Positions 16,059 through 23,900 of a DNA stretch of 28,269 nt are shown here, piece by piece. Made by a program: the position numbers and the translations under genes. A model generated the notes under the pieces. It was not told the origin of the DNA. It did no database searches and worked only from the letters and a program-made list of their open reading frames with translations. Positions within the stretch are counted from its first letter, which is position 1; each line of letters opens with the position of its first letter. This DNA comes from Candidatus Poribacteria bacterium WGA-3G (GTDB lineage: Bacteria > Poribacteria > WGA-4E > WGA-3G): contig ASZN01000070.1 in the NCBI GenBank assembly GCA_000406005.1, positions 1 through 28,269 of the forward strand. Direction: 5' to 3'.

Positions 16059-16898
16059 ATGGAACTGAAAGCCCGAAAAGCCTTTTTTGAAAAAGAAGGT
16101 TACCTTATTGTTGAAAACCTGTTCTCAACGGAAGAGGTCGAGAGGTGTCAAGCAGAGATTCATCGGTTGCATGCGTTCGCAGCTGGACACGAATCCGCTG
16201 CTGAAAAAACGCGAGCGGAGATCGCACGCCGCCACGTGCAACGCGAACCGTTCGCGAAAGACGAAACACAAGGCGACAATCTGCCAGTGCTACGGAAAGC
16301 AGAAAATACACGGCAGTACTCCGAGGTGTTCCGGGATCTCGCAGCGCACCCGAAACTTATTGAGGTACTCCAAGAACTCACAGGGTCCGCTGATCTCCTA
16401 CTTTTTAGAAGTACCTTGATGTTCAAACCTGCGTTTCACGGCTCTTCACACGGTTTACACCAAGACTCGGCATATTGGCCGATGGACCCGCCAAACCTTG
16501 TTACGGTGAGTATCGCACTTAACGATGCCACACCGGAGAACGGCTGCTTCAAGGTGATTCCGAAAAGCCACCTTTGGGGTATGCAGTCTTGGGGGCATAT
16601 CGCACGCGAACAGGACGCAGAACTCACTCATCGCAAAGATGTTGAGGCACAGCAGATGGATGTTCCACTGTCTGCGGGAAGCGCGCTGTTTTTCCATAGT
16701 TTAATGGTGCACGGTTCGGGGCCAAATACGACCGCTAACCCTCGAAATACAGCACTGTATGCCTACTTCTCTCCACAAGTCCGATACACGCCAAAAGATG
16801 GGAAGCCTGCTGAAAAAGCGTTTCCTGTCGTTGCCGGGCTCGGTGGGAAAACGGAATTAACACTCGTTGCCCAGACGGATGATAGATCTCAGCATTAA
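16059..16898 (+). CDS. Phytanoyl-CoA dioxygenase family (PhyH) Fe(II)/2-oxoglutarate oxygenase
   Basis: A 279-aa PhyH-family oxygenase, which hydroxylates an unactivated carbon using Fe(II), O2 and 2-oxoglutarate. The metal triad is visible as H134-Q-D136 in GLHQDSAYW and H218 in MVHGSGPN, with R229 in NPRNTALYAYF as the likely 2-oxoglutarate-binding Arg. The conserved ENGCFKVIPKSHLWG block lies between. The start at 16059 lies one base after the transporter stop and has a GGAGG Shine-Dalgarno inside the transporter gene; a longer frame from 15993 lacks support. The substrate is unknown. PhyH proteins are abundant in Poribacteria-like genomes. Confidence 0.9.
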   Translation: MELKARKAFFEKEGYLIVENLFSTEEVERCQAEIHRLHAFAAGHESAAEKTRAEIARRHVQREPFAKDETQGDNLPVLRKAENTRQYSEVFRDLAAHPKLIEVLQELTGSADLLLFRSTLMFKPAFHGSSHGLHQDSAYWPMDPPNLVTVSIALNDATPENGCFKVIPKSHLWGMQSWGHIAREQDAELTHRKDVEAQQMDVPLSAGSALFFHSLMVHGSGPNTTANPRNTALYAYFSPQVRYTPKDGKPAEKAFPVVAGLGGKTELTLVAQTDDRSQH

Positions 16899-16993
16899 TT
16901 AGACGTTGTGAACGCTGCGTTTGCCGGCAACCACAAGCGGAAGAAACACCGGATTTAGTCTTTCTGCGTGAAAAAAGATGAGTATCATTTTTC

Positions 16994-17022
16994 TTGACAC
17001 TTTTTCAGAAAAGCGTTATACT
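16994..17022 (+). promoter_or_regulatory. Probable promoter of the CBS-domain gene
   Basis: TTGACA (16994-16999) and TATACT (17017-17022) with a 17-nt spacer. The implied leader is about 140 nt. The 271-base gap between PhyH and this gene (16899-17169) shows no coding frame that I can support; the rest is AT-rich leader. Confidence 0.75.
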
Positions 17023-17169
17023 TCACGATAATTCAACGAAAATGCGATAAGAGCCGTATGAGGGAACTCTATCTCATCAATTTGTCGAAAACTCTTCTGA
17101 TTTTTAGGTTTCACCGTAACTTTCAACAAGAAGGCATTCACAAGATTCTGGATTTCTGGGAGCTAAACT

Positions 17170-18099
17170 ATGAATGAGATTACCAAAACCGCTTCGGAAG
17201 AAAAAGAGAGTCCCATGCCTGTCGTTAGAAAACCGGACACCGAGAAAATAGAGTTAGTTACGCCTAAGCCGCTTATTGCGTATGATGAACAGGCAGCCAA
17301 GCCCCGCAAAAAGGGTGTCTTTAGGAAGTCGGGACGGCAGACGACCCCATCTCGCGAACAACTCGTCCAGTTACTTCTGGAAAATATTAAGGCGTTTTCG
17401 GACCCCGAAGCACAATTACTGAGTGCAATTTTTGAGTTGCAAACGCTGACTGCACAGGAAGTGATGTTGCCATTATCAGAAGCAGCCGTGCTGATAGTGG
17501 GATCCTCGTCCTCTGAAGTGCTCACACTCTGTCGAGCTTCCAACTATCATTACATCCCTGTTTACAATGCGCGCGTTGACCAATTGCTCGGAGTCGTTGA
17601 TGCCATGGAGGTACTTACAAGCGAGAACCGCGACAACGACTTATCGTCATTCGTGAGGGATGTGAATTATGTACCTGCCCTGAAGTCTGCTGTAAATTTA
17701 TTGGGTGACCTGCAGCAATCGGAGATACCGATCGCGATCGTGGTTAACGAACACGGCAGTTGTGTCGGCATCGTAGAGTTGATAGATATTTTAGAGCGAA
17801 TTATAGGCAAGGTCGCGGCTAATCGCAAACGGACTCCACCTCACATCGAAAAACTTGGAGCAAGCGACTGGCGTATCGATGCACGCATGTTAATTGCTGA
17901 TGTTAACAAAATCTTAGACATCCAAATTCCGACAGATCACTGTGATACGATTGGTGGCTTTGTCCTGCTGTTGCTCGGACACCTACCAGAAAAAGGCGAG
18001 AAAGTTGTGTATGAAGACATTGAATTTAATATAGAGGTCGCTTTCAAGTACGGGATATCTCAAATTCGGGCTATAAAAAACACAAAAAAGGGTAAGTGA
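17170..18099 (+). CDS. CorC/HlyC-like CBS-domain protein
   Basis: A 309-aa soluble protein with a variable N-terminus (about 1-75), a CBS pair (about 85-215) and a C-terminal CorC/HlyC-type FAD-binding-like domain (about 220-305). Typical landmarks are LTAQEVMLPL, YHYIPVYNARVDQLLGVVDAMEVL, IPIAIVVNEHGSCVGIVELIDILE and, near the end, DTIGGFVLLLLGHLPEKGE. It lacks the DUF21 membrane domain, so it resembles the CorC short form, which is linked to divalent-cation efflux or magnesium homeostasis. A GGGAG Shine-Dalgarno supports the ATG. The downstream 45-aa membrane protein overlaps its stop codon and may supply a membrane partner. Confidence 0.85.
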   Translation: MNEITKTASEEKESPMPVVRKPDTEKIELVTPKPLIAYDEQAAKPRKKGVFRKSGRQTTPSREQLVQLLLENIKAFSDPEAQLLSAIFELQTLTAQEVMLPLSEAAVLIVGSSSSEVLTLCRASNYHYIPVYNARVDQLLGVVDAMEVLTSENRDNDLSSFVRDVNYVPALKSAVNLLGDLQQSEIPIAIVVNEHGSCVGIVELIDILERIIGKVAANRKRTPPHIEKLGASDWRIDARMLIADVNKILDIQIPTDHCDTIGGFVLLLLGHLPEKGEKVVYEDIEFNIEVAFKYGISQIRAIKNTKKGK

Positions 18100-18233
18100 G
18101 TCAATTGAAACGTCCGCGCCGTTCCATATTCAAGAGAACCCGCGTCCGAATGTTGATCGTGTGGTATCTCATCCTGCTTGGTGCCATCATCATCCTCATT
18201 TGGAAAATGCCAGCGATCGTTTCGCACTTGTAA
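18096..18233 (+). CDS. Small single-pass membrane protein (45 aa)
   Basis: A 45-codon frame starting at GTG that overlaps the stop of the CBS-domain gene as GTGA, the hallmark of translational coupling. An AAGGG Shine-Dalgarno lies 3-5 nt upstream. The N-terminal 18 residues are strongly basic (MSQLKRPRRSIFKRTRVR), followed by one hydrophobic helix, about residues 19-36 (MLIVWYLILLGAIIILIW). By the positive-inside rule the N-terminus should be cytoplasmic. I do not recognise the family. The short length and unusual start make it easy to overlook. Function is unknown; a role as a membrane partner of the CBS protein is only inferred from the overlap. Confidence 0.65.
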   Translation: MSQLKRPRRSIFKRTRVRMLIVWYLILLGAIIILIWKMPAIVSHL

Positions 18234-18355
18234 AACGGTTCGTTCAAAGATAGGATAGGTATCTGTTGGGTGAATTAAGCAGCTATAAGTCTCCAATTCT
18301 TGTAAGCAAACGCTGATGTTTTGCATAAATTTTACTGAAAAGGAGAATCTGTTGA

Positions 18356-19309
18356 ATGTATACCTTTATTATCATGTCATCTCATAAAAATTCTGTCCGC
18401 CAGTACGTGATTGGCCGAGGGCGTCTATTGCTGCTCTCCTGCCTTATCCTTGGTCTATTCTTTGCGGCAATTGGCGGTTTCAGCTATGGCCTCTTCCAAA
18501 AACGGCAGAGAGTCAGTACTGAAAACGAATTACAGACGCGCATGGAGAAAGAAATTCAACAATTAACACAGGCAAAACGCCAAGTTGAATCGGAACTTGC
18601 TGCCGTTAATGCAGAGATGAACGACATTCGGCAGATGGCAAAAAAGATCCAGGAGGCTTTAGGGATCCTCGGGCAAGGCGGCGATCCTAATATTACTTCG
18701 GCCCCTGGGGAATCCGAGCCTCAACAGCCAGATATATCAGCGTTCACTGGTGCCGTCCCTGATACCGACGATCAGCAGCTGACACCCAGTATCCTGAAAA
18801 AGGAGTTGCGGGCTCTCTATGACTATATCAACGCATATCAGAAACAGCTTTTAGGATATCCTTTGATTCTCCCAGTGAAACTCCAACAGGAAAACGGGGA
18901 GCGACACACTTTTTGGTATTCCTCTCAGTTCGGATGGCGGAACCACCCGCTAACGAAAAACCGTGAATTTCACCATGGGTTGGATATTAAAACCCGCGCA
19001 GGCGTTCCTGTGATCGCCGCTGCGGATGGCACAGTTGTACAGGTTGAAGAGAGTGGCTTTTTAGGGAATACAATTGAGATTGTCCATGAAGTATCCGAGT
19101 ATAAAACTTTGTACGCGCATTTGCAAGGATACGCTGAGGGGCTCAAAGCTAATCAAAAAGTGGTACGTGGCCAGATTATTGGCTACGTCGGAAATACGGG
19201 GCGTAGCACAGGCGCTCATCTCCACTACGGCATTTATAATACGAACAAAGAAAAGTGGGTGAACCCGACCCTGTTTATCTTTGATCAAGATCCGATGTTT
19301 TCACCCTAA
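18356..19309 (+). CDS. M23 family metallopeptidase (LytM/MepM type), membrane-anchored
   Basis: A 317-aa envelope protein with a transmembrane anchor (about residues 24-45), a coiled coil (about 55-100), a linker and a LytM-type peptidase domain (about 190-310). The zinc ligands are in HHGLD (near residue 206) and HLHYGI (near residue 288). With FGWRNHPLTKNREFHHGLDI and VNPTLFIF these are textbook M23 signatures. Such enzymes cleave peptidoglycan cross-links, or activate amidases if inactive. The start at 18356 has an AGGAG Shine-Dalgarno at 10 nt; an ATG at 18374 is an alternative. All catalytic residues appear intact, so it is likely an active endopeptidase. Confidence 0.9.
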   Translation: MYTFIIMSSHKNSVRQYVIGRGRLLLLSCLILGLFFAAIGGFSYGLFQKRQRVSTENELQTRMEKEIQQLTQAKRQVESELAAVNAEMNDIRQMAKKIQEALGILGQGGDPNITSAPGESEPQQPDISAFTGAVPDTDDQQLTPSILKKELRALYDYINAYQKQLLGYPLILPVKLQQENGERHTFWYSSQFGWRNHPLTKNREFHHGLDIKTRAGVPVIAAADGTVVQVEESGFLGNTIEIVHEVSEYKTLYAHLQGYAEGLKANQKVVRGQIIGYVGNTGRSTGAHLHYGIYNTNKEKWVNPTLFIFDQDPMFSP

Positions 19310-19379
19310 CTGCTTAGGAATCATGGTTAACTGAGTATTATAGTGGATCCCGTAATCATTTGCATACACGGACGGAACC

Positions 19380-19406
19380 GTAGGGGTTGGGTAACCCAAC
19401 CCCTAC
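19380..19406. repeat. 13-bp perfect inverted repeat between the peptidase and SBP genes
   Basis: GTAGGGGTTGGGT and ACCCAACCCCTAC pair perfectly around one central base. The dyad is nearly seamless, which is atypical of a terminator hairpin with a loop, and no T-run follows. It resembles the other GTAGG/CCTAC-bordered palindromes in this window. The 115-base spacer holds no gene. Confidence 0.65.
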
Positions 19407-19502
19407 GAGCTATCGTGCTATCGTTTGGGGACCCTATCGCGGCGTGTAAACATATTTTCGGGATTTACTATAATCAACTTATGGCACAAGGAGTATGAAA
19501 AA

Positions 19503-20840
19503 ATGTCCGACTTTAAGCCCCTGGTTCTGGCGATAATATTATGTCTTTTAGCACGACCGACGCTCTCATCTGCCCAAGATGAACTCATCATTATCTCCCC
19601 GCACCATGAAGGTATAGAAACGGAATTTGGTAAAAATTTCGAGGATTGGTATCATAAACAGACAGGCAGAACCGTCAAAACCGACTGGAGAGATGTCGGT
19701 GGTACTTCTTCAAATTATCGGTTCATTGAATCGGAATTTAAACGTGTACCGGATGGCATCGGTATCGATATTTTCTTTGGCGGTGGCACTGATAACTATC
19801 TCCGCCTCTCAAATATGGGATGGCTTCATGCCTACAAACTCCCCGGAACACAACTTGAGCAGATGATGCAATCGTTTCAGGGGATTCCGCTCTACGATGC
19901 CGAACACCGTTGGTACGGTGCAGCGTTATCGAGTTTCGGTATCATGTACAATGAGGAACTCCGAGGGCTATTGCAACTTCCCAAAGTCTCGACATGGAAG
20001 GATCTGGGGAACTTGGAATTGATCGGCAGAATTGGTGCGGCAGATCCGAGAGAGAGTGGCTCGGCGCACATGGTCTATGAGATCATCCTTCAAACCCTCG
20101 GATGGGAAGAAGGGTTCGCGCTCCTGACAAAGATCGGTGGTAATGTCCGCGGTTTCTCTGCCGGTGCTAACGTCATCCCGACAGACGTTGTTGCAGGACA
20201 GGTGATTTACGGACTCGCAATCGACTTTTATGCGTACGGTCAAATCGCTGTCGTCGGTGCGGATAAGATCAAATACGTTGTCCCGGCTGACGGTGCGGTC
20301 GTTACTGCGGACCCGATCGCCATCCTCAAAGGCGCGCCTAACACGTCGGTCGCGGAAAAGTTTCTCGAATTCGTTTTATCGGAAGATGCTCAGAAACTCT
20401 GGATGCTTCGCGATACTGATGCTGAGGGCCCCGAATGGAAAGGGGGTCTAAACCGCGCCAGCGTCCTACCGGCACTCTATGATAAACTCGGCGAGAGATG
20501 CATCGTTCCAAATCCGTTCGCTATGGAAGGTTCACCATTTCAATACGATTCAGATAAAGGCGGGACCCGATGGAACATCGTTAACGATCTTTTCGGTATC
20601 CTGATTATCGATTCACATAAGGATCTCGTCAATGCGTGGAAAACGATTCAGAAGAGTAAAGACCCAGCAAAGCGGGACGCGGCGATTGCGGTCTTAACGA
20701 AGATGCCGATAACCGAAGCCGAGGCGATGGAATTGGCGAATGGTGCTTGGAAAGATCCGGAAGTCCGAAACAAAAAAATGAAAGAATGGGGACAATTTGC
20801 GAAAGAGAAGTTCAAAGAGGCACGGAATCTGGCGAGATAG
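19503..20840 (+). CDS. Periplasmic solute-binding protein (ABC transporter, family 1 type), orphan
   Basis: A 445-aa secreted substrate-binding protein. A signal peptide is visible in residues about 1-25, ending at TLSSAQ (cleavage likely after SSA). The mature part starts DELIIISPHHEG, as in iron(III) and polyamine-type binding proteins, followed by VPDGIGIDIFFGGGTDNYLRL, YGAALSSFGIMYNEE and SVAEKFLEFVLSEDAQKLW. I choose the ATG at 19503 because an AGGAG Shine-Dalgarno lies 9 nt upstream; a longer frame starting at 19425 has no such site. No permease or ATPase gene is adjacent, so its transporter partners must be elsewhere. Substrate is not determinable by eye. Confidence 0.85.
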   Translation: MSDFKPLVLAIILCLLARPTLSSAQDELIIISPHHEGIETEFGKNFEDWYHKQTGRTVKTDWRDVGGTSSNYRFIESEFKRVPDGIGIDIFFGGGTDNYLRLSNMGWLHAYKLPGTQLEQMMQSFQGIPLYDAEHRWYGAALSSFGIMYNEELRGLLQLPKVSTWKDLGNLELIGRIGAADPRESGSAHMVYEIILQTLGWEEGFALLTKIGGNVRGFSAGANVIPTDVVAGQVIYGLAIDFYAYGQIAVVGADKIKYVVPADGAVVTADPIAILKGAPNTSVAEKFLEFVLSEDAQKLWMLRDTDAEGPEWKGGLNRASVLPALYDKLGERCIVPNPFAMEGSPFQYDSDKGGTRWNIVNDLFGILIIDSHKDLVNAWKTIQKSKDPAKRDAAIAVLTKMPITEAEAMELANGAWKDPEVRNKKMKEWGQFAKEKFKEARNLAR

Positions 20841-20882
20841 CCTCTATTTATGCGGATTTGTACCCGTTATTTTTTATGGAGC

Positions 20883-20903
20883 GGCGGGGTTGAAAACCCC
20901 GCC
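20883..20903. repeat. Perfect palindrome between convergent SBP and fusion genes
   Basis: GGCGGGGTT and AACCCCGCC pair perfectly around a GAA loop, followed by TGCAGG. It sits in the 85-bp gap between two convergent genes, where it could terminate both transcripts, but lacks a T-run. The same arms occur imperfectly at 990-1008. Confidence 0.65.
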
Positions 20904-20925
20904 TGCAGGAACTGGACATCAGAAC

Positions 20926-23900
20926 TTAGACGGCACCAAACGCGCCGCTTTCAACGAGACTCGCAATAACCTGCTCCTCTACGCCGTCTACCCGAGTACG
21001 GAAATCTTGATGTGACGTGAAAACACCACCGGATTCTCTCTCCGCTAAAATCTTGTCTATTGCTTCATTTCCAATCCGTTTAGCAGCAGTAAACCCGTCC
21101 CGGATACCGTTACCTTCTACCGTGTACCCTTTCTCACTCTTGTTAATATCCAACGGGAGCAGATCAATTTCTACACTGAGAAAATCAGCGAGTTTTCCAC
21201 ATTCGGAGCGATAGCGCGAGATTTTCTCAACAGATCCTGATTCACCCGTCATTATCGCTGCCATGAACTCACGCGGGTAGTGCGTTTTCAGGTACGCCAT
21301 ACGGTATGCCAACATAGCGTAAGCGACGGTGTGCGATTTGTTGAAGGCGTAGCGTGCTGTCGGCTCAAGCAGCCCAAATATCGTTTCCGCCTCCGCTTTA
21401 GCGATCCCTTTTTGCACGGCACTATCAACGAATTTTTCACGCTGTTCTTCAATCAATACTTCATTCCGTTTCCCTATTACACTTCGGAAGACATCTGCCT
21501 CAGTAAATGTAAAGCCTGCCACATCGTGCACAATCTGCATCACCTGCTCCTGATAGATACACACACCGTAAGTACTGTTGAGTGCACCTTCAAACGAAGG
21601 GTGTCCGTATACTGTCGGTTGTACCCCATTCTTCCGATCTATGTAGTCCTGAAGGTCGCCATTTTCTATTGGACCGGGACGATAGAGTGCGGGGATTGCT
21701 GAGAACTCTTCAAAATTGTTGGGTCTGAGCTCCGTGACAACCCGAAACATGCCAGGAGATGTCTCTAACTGGAACAACCCATTAATGAGTCCATTGCCGA
21801 TCAATGAATAGGTATCTTCATCGTCAAACGGAATCTCTTCGAGTTTAACCTCAGTGCCGTGATTCGCCTTAATCATCTGGAGACAGTCGTGTACTTCACT
21901 AAGGCTCCGGACACCGATGGAATCGAATTTGACGATACCGACATCTTCAACGGCTTTACTTTCAAACTGCGTTGCCACTTGGTCGTGTTTATCCTTGAAG
22001 AGCGGGACGTAATTTGTCAGGGGCCCGTCTGAAATCGCGATTCCGGTGGCATGACAGGAGACGTGCCGTTTCATACCTTCAACGGCTCTGCTCATCTCAA
22101 TCAACTCCCTATTTTCAGGGAGTTCAGCGAGTGCTTGGAATTCCGGTACCTGTTCCAGAGCCTTATCAAACGTAATTCCGGGAAACCGAGGAATCAAGTC
22201 TGCTAATTTTTGGACCTTTTCACGAGGCATGTCAAGTGCGCGACCGACATCCGTGATAGCGGCTTTCGCACCCAACGTTGCAAAGGTAGCGATTTTACCG
22301 ACGGAATCCGCGCCGTATTTTTTCGCCAGATACTCAATTATAGACTCGCGGGCGCGGTCGGCAAAATCTATATCAATATCAGGTGGTGCGAGACGTTCAA
22401 GGTTTAAGAACCGTTCAAACAGACAACCGTGATCCATCGGATTGAAACCGATCACATCGAGTGCATACAGCACGAGACTGCTGGCGGCAGAACCGCGGGC
22501 AGAGAGCGGATACCCCTGTTTGTGCGCATGGGCAACATAATCGCCGACAATCAGGAAATAGTTGGCGTGTCCGGTCTGTTTGATAATATCCAACTCGTAA
22601 TCAATCCGCTGCCGTATCGGCTCAGAGAGTTCGCCATACTTCTCGCGTAAGCCTCGGTAGCATAATTCCTGAAGATAACTGTCGTGCGTGTATCCTTCAG
22701 GGAGCTTATACTTTGGCATCGGGTCGCGTTGATAGTCGAGCTCAAGATTGCACCGATTCGTAATTTCAAGTGTGTTGCTGATGGCTTCCGGTGGGTAATC
22801 CTTGAGTGCCTCCCGCATCTCGTCAACGCTTTTAAAGTAGAAATGGTTATCGAACCGGACCCGGTTTCGGTCGTTGACGGTCTTCTTCGTCTGGATACAG
22901 AGAAGTACATCGTGCATGCCGTGGTCGGACTTGCGAAGGTAGTGGCAGTCGTTTGTACCGACGAGCGGTAGATTGAACTCCTTCGCCAGCTGCACCATCA
23001 CCGGATACGCCTCAAGTTCCTTGTCGATGTAGTGGTTCTGCACCTCAACGTAGAGATTGTGTTGTCCCATGATCTCCATAAGCGTTTTGAAGTTCTGAAC
23101 GGCTTCATCGCGTCGATTTGTAGAGAGGAGTTGTGGCACCTGTCCGTGAATGCATCCTGTCAATGCGATGATGCCGTCACGGTGTTCACGCAAGATTTCC
23201 ATATCAATACGTGGCTTGCGATAGAATCCCTCTGTGTACCCGAGTGACACCAATTCCAAGAGGTTCTGGTAACCCGTTGCATCTTCAGCGAGCAGCGTGA
23301 GGTGATAGGGACCGTCCTGGTCCTGCGCACGTGTCTTTCGGCTACCGGGTGCGACATAGACCTCACATCCGATGATCGGTTTGATACCGGCATCCGTCGC
23401 TTTGTTGTAGAGTTCCCACGCGCCGAACATATTGCCGTGATCGGTCAGTGCGACAGCGGGGACGCTATGCGCAACTGCCCAATCCACCATATCGCCGATG
23501 CGGCACGCCCCGTCGAGCATGCTATACTCACTATGGTTATGTAGATGAACAAACTCGGAACCGGTTTTGGAAGGAATAGAAGTCCCGCTGCCAGGAGAGG
23601 CACCATCCTGCCGAGTGGAGAGTGGTGTCGTAGGTTCACTTTGTCCGCCAATTCCTGTTGCGAGGACAGCGACATTAACGGTGTCTTGATCAGGATCATC
23701 GTCCCTATAGACCAATCCAAAGAGAATCATTGCGTCGGGCGCGACATCTTTAATGACGGTCATCCCTGCATCCAATTCATTCATCATGAAGTCTGACGGC
23801 GCACTCACATTAACAACCAATCCAGGCGCATCACCGAGTTTTCTTCCATCTAATAGAGGAGAGGAGACAGCCTTTTCTGCAGCAATTCGCGCGCGTCCTT

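Noticed and set aside
19380..19406. Intrinsic terminator of the M23 peptidase gene
   Set aside because: The dyad is nearly seamless with a single central base and is not followed by a T-run; listed as a repeat instead.
21280..21702. 140-aa plus-strand frame opposite the polymerase module
   Set aside because: Antisense shadow of strongly conserved polymerase codons; no motif or initiation signal.
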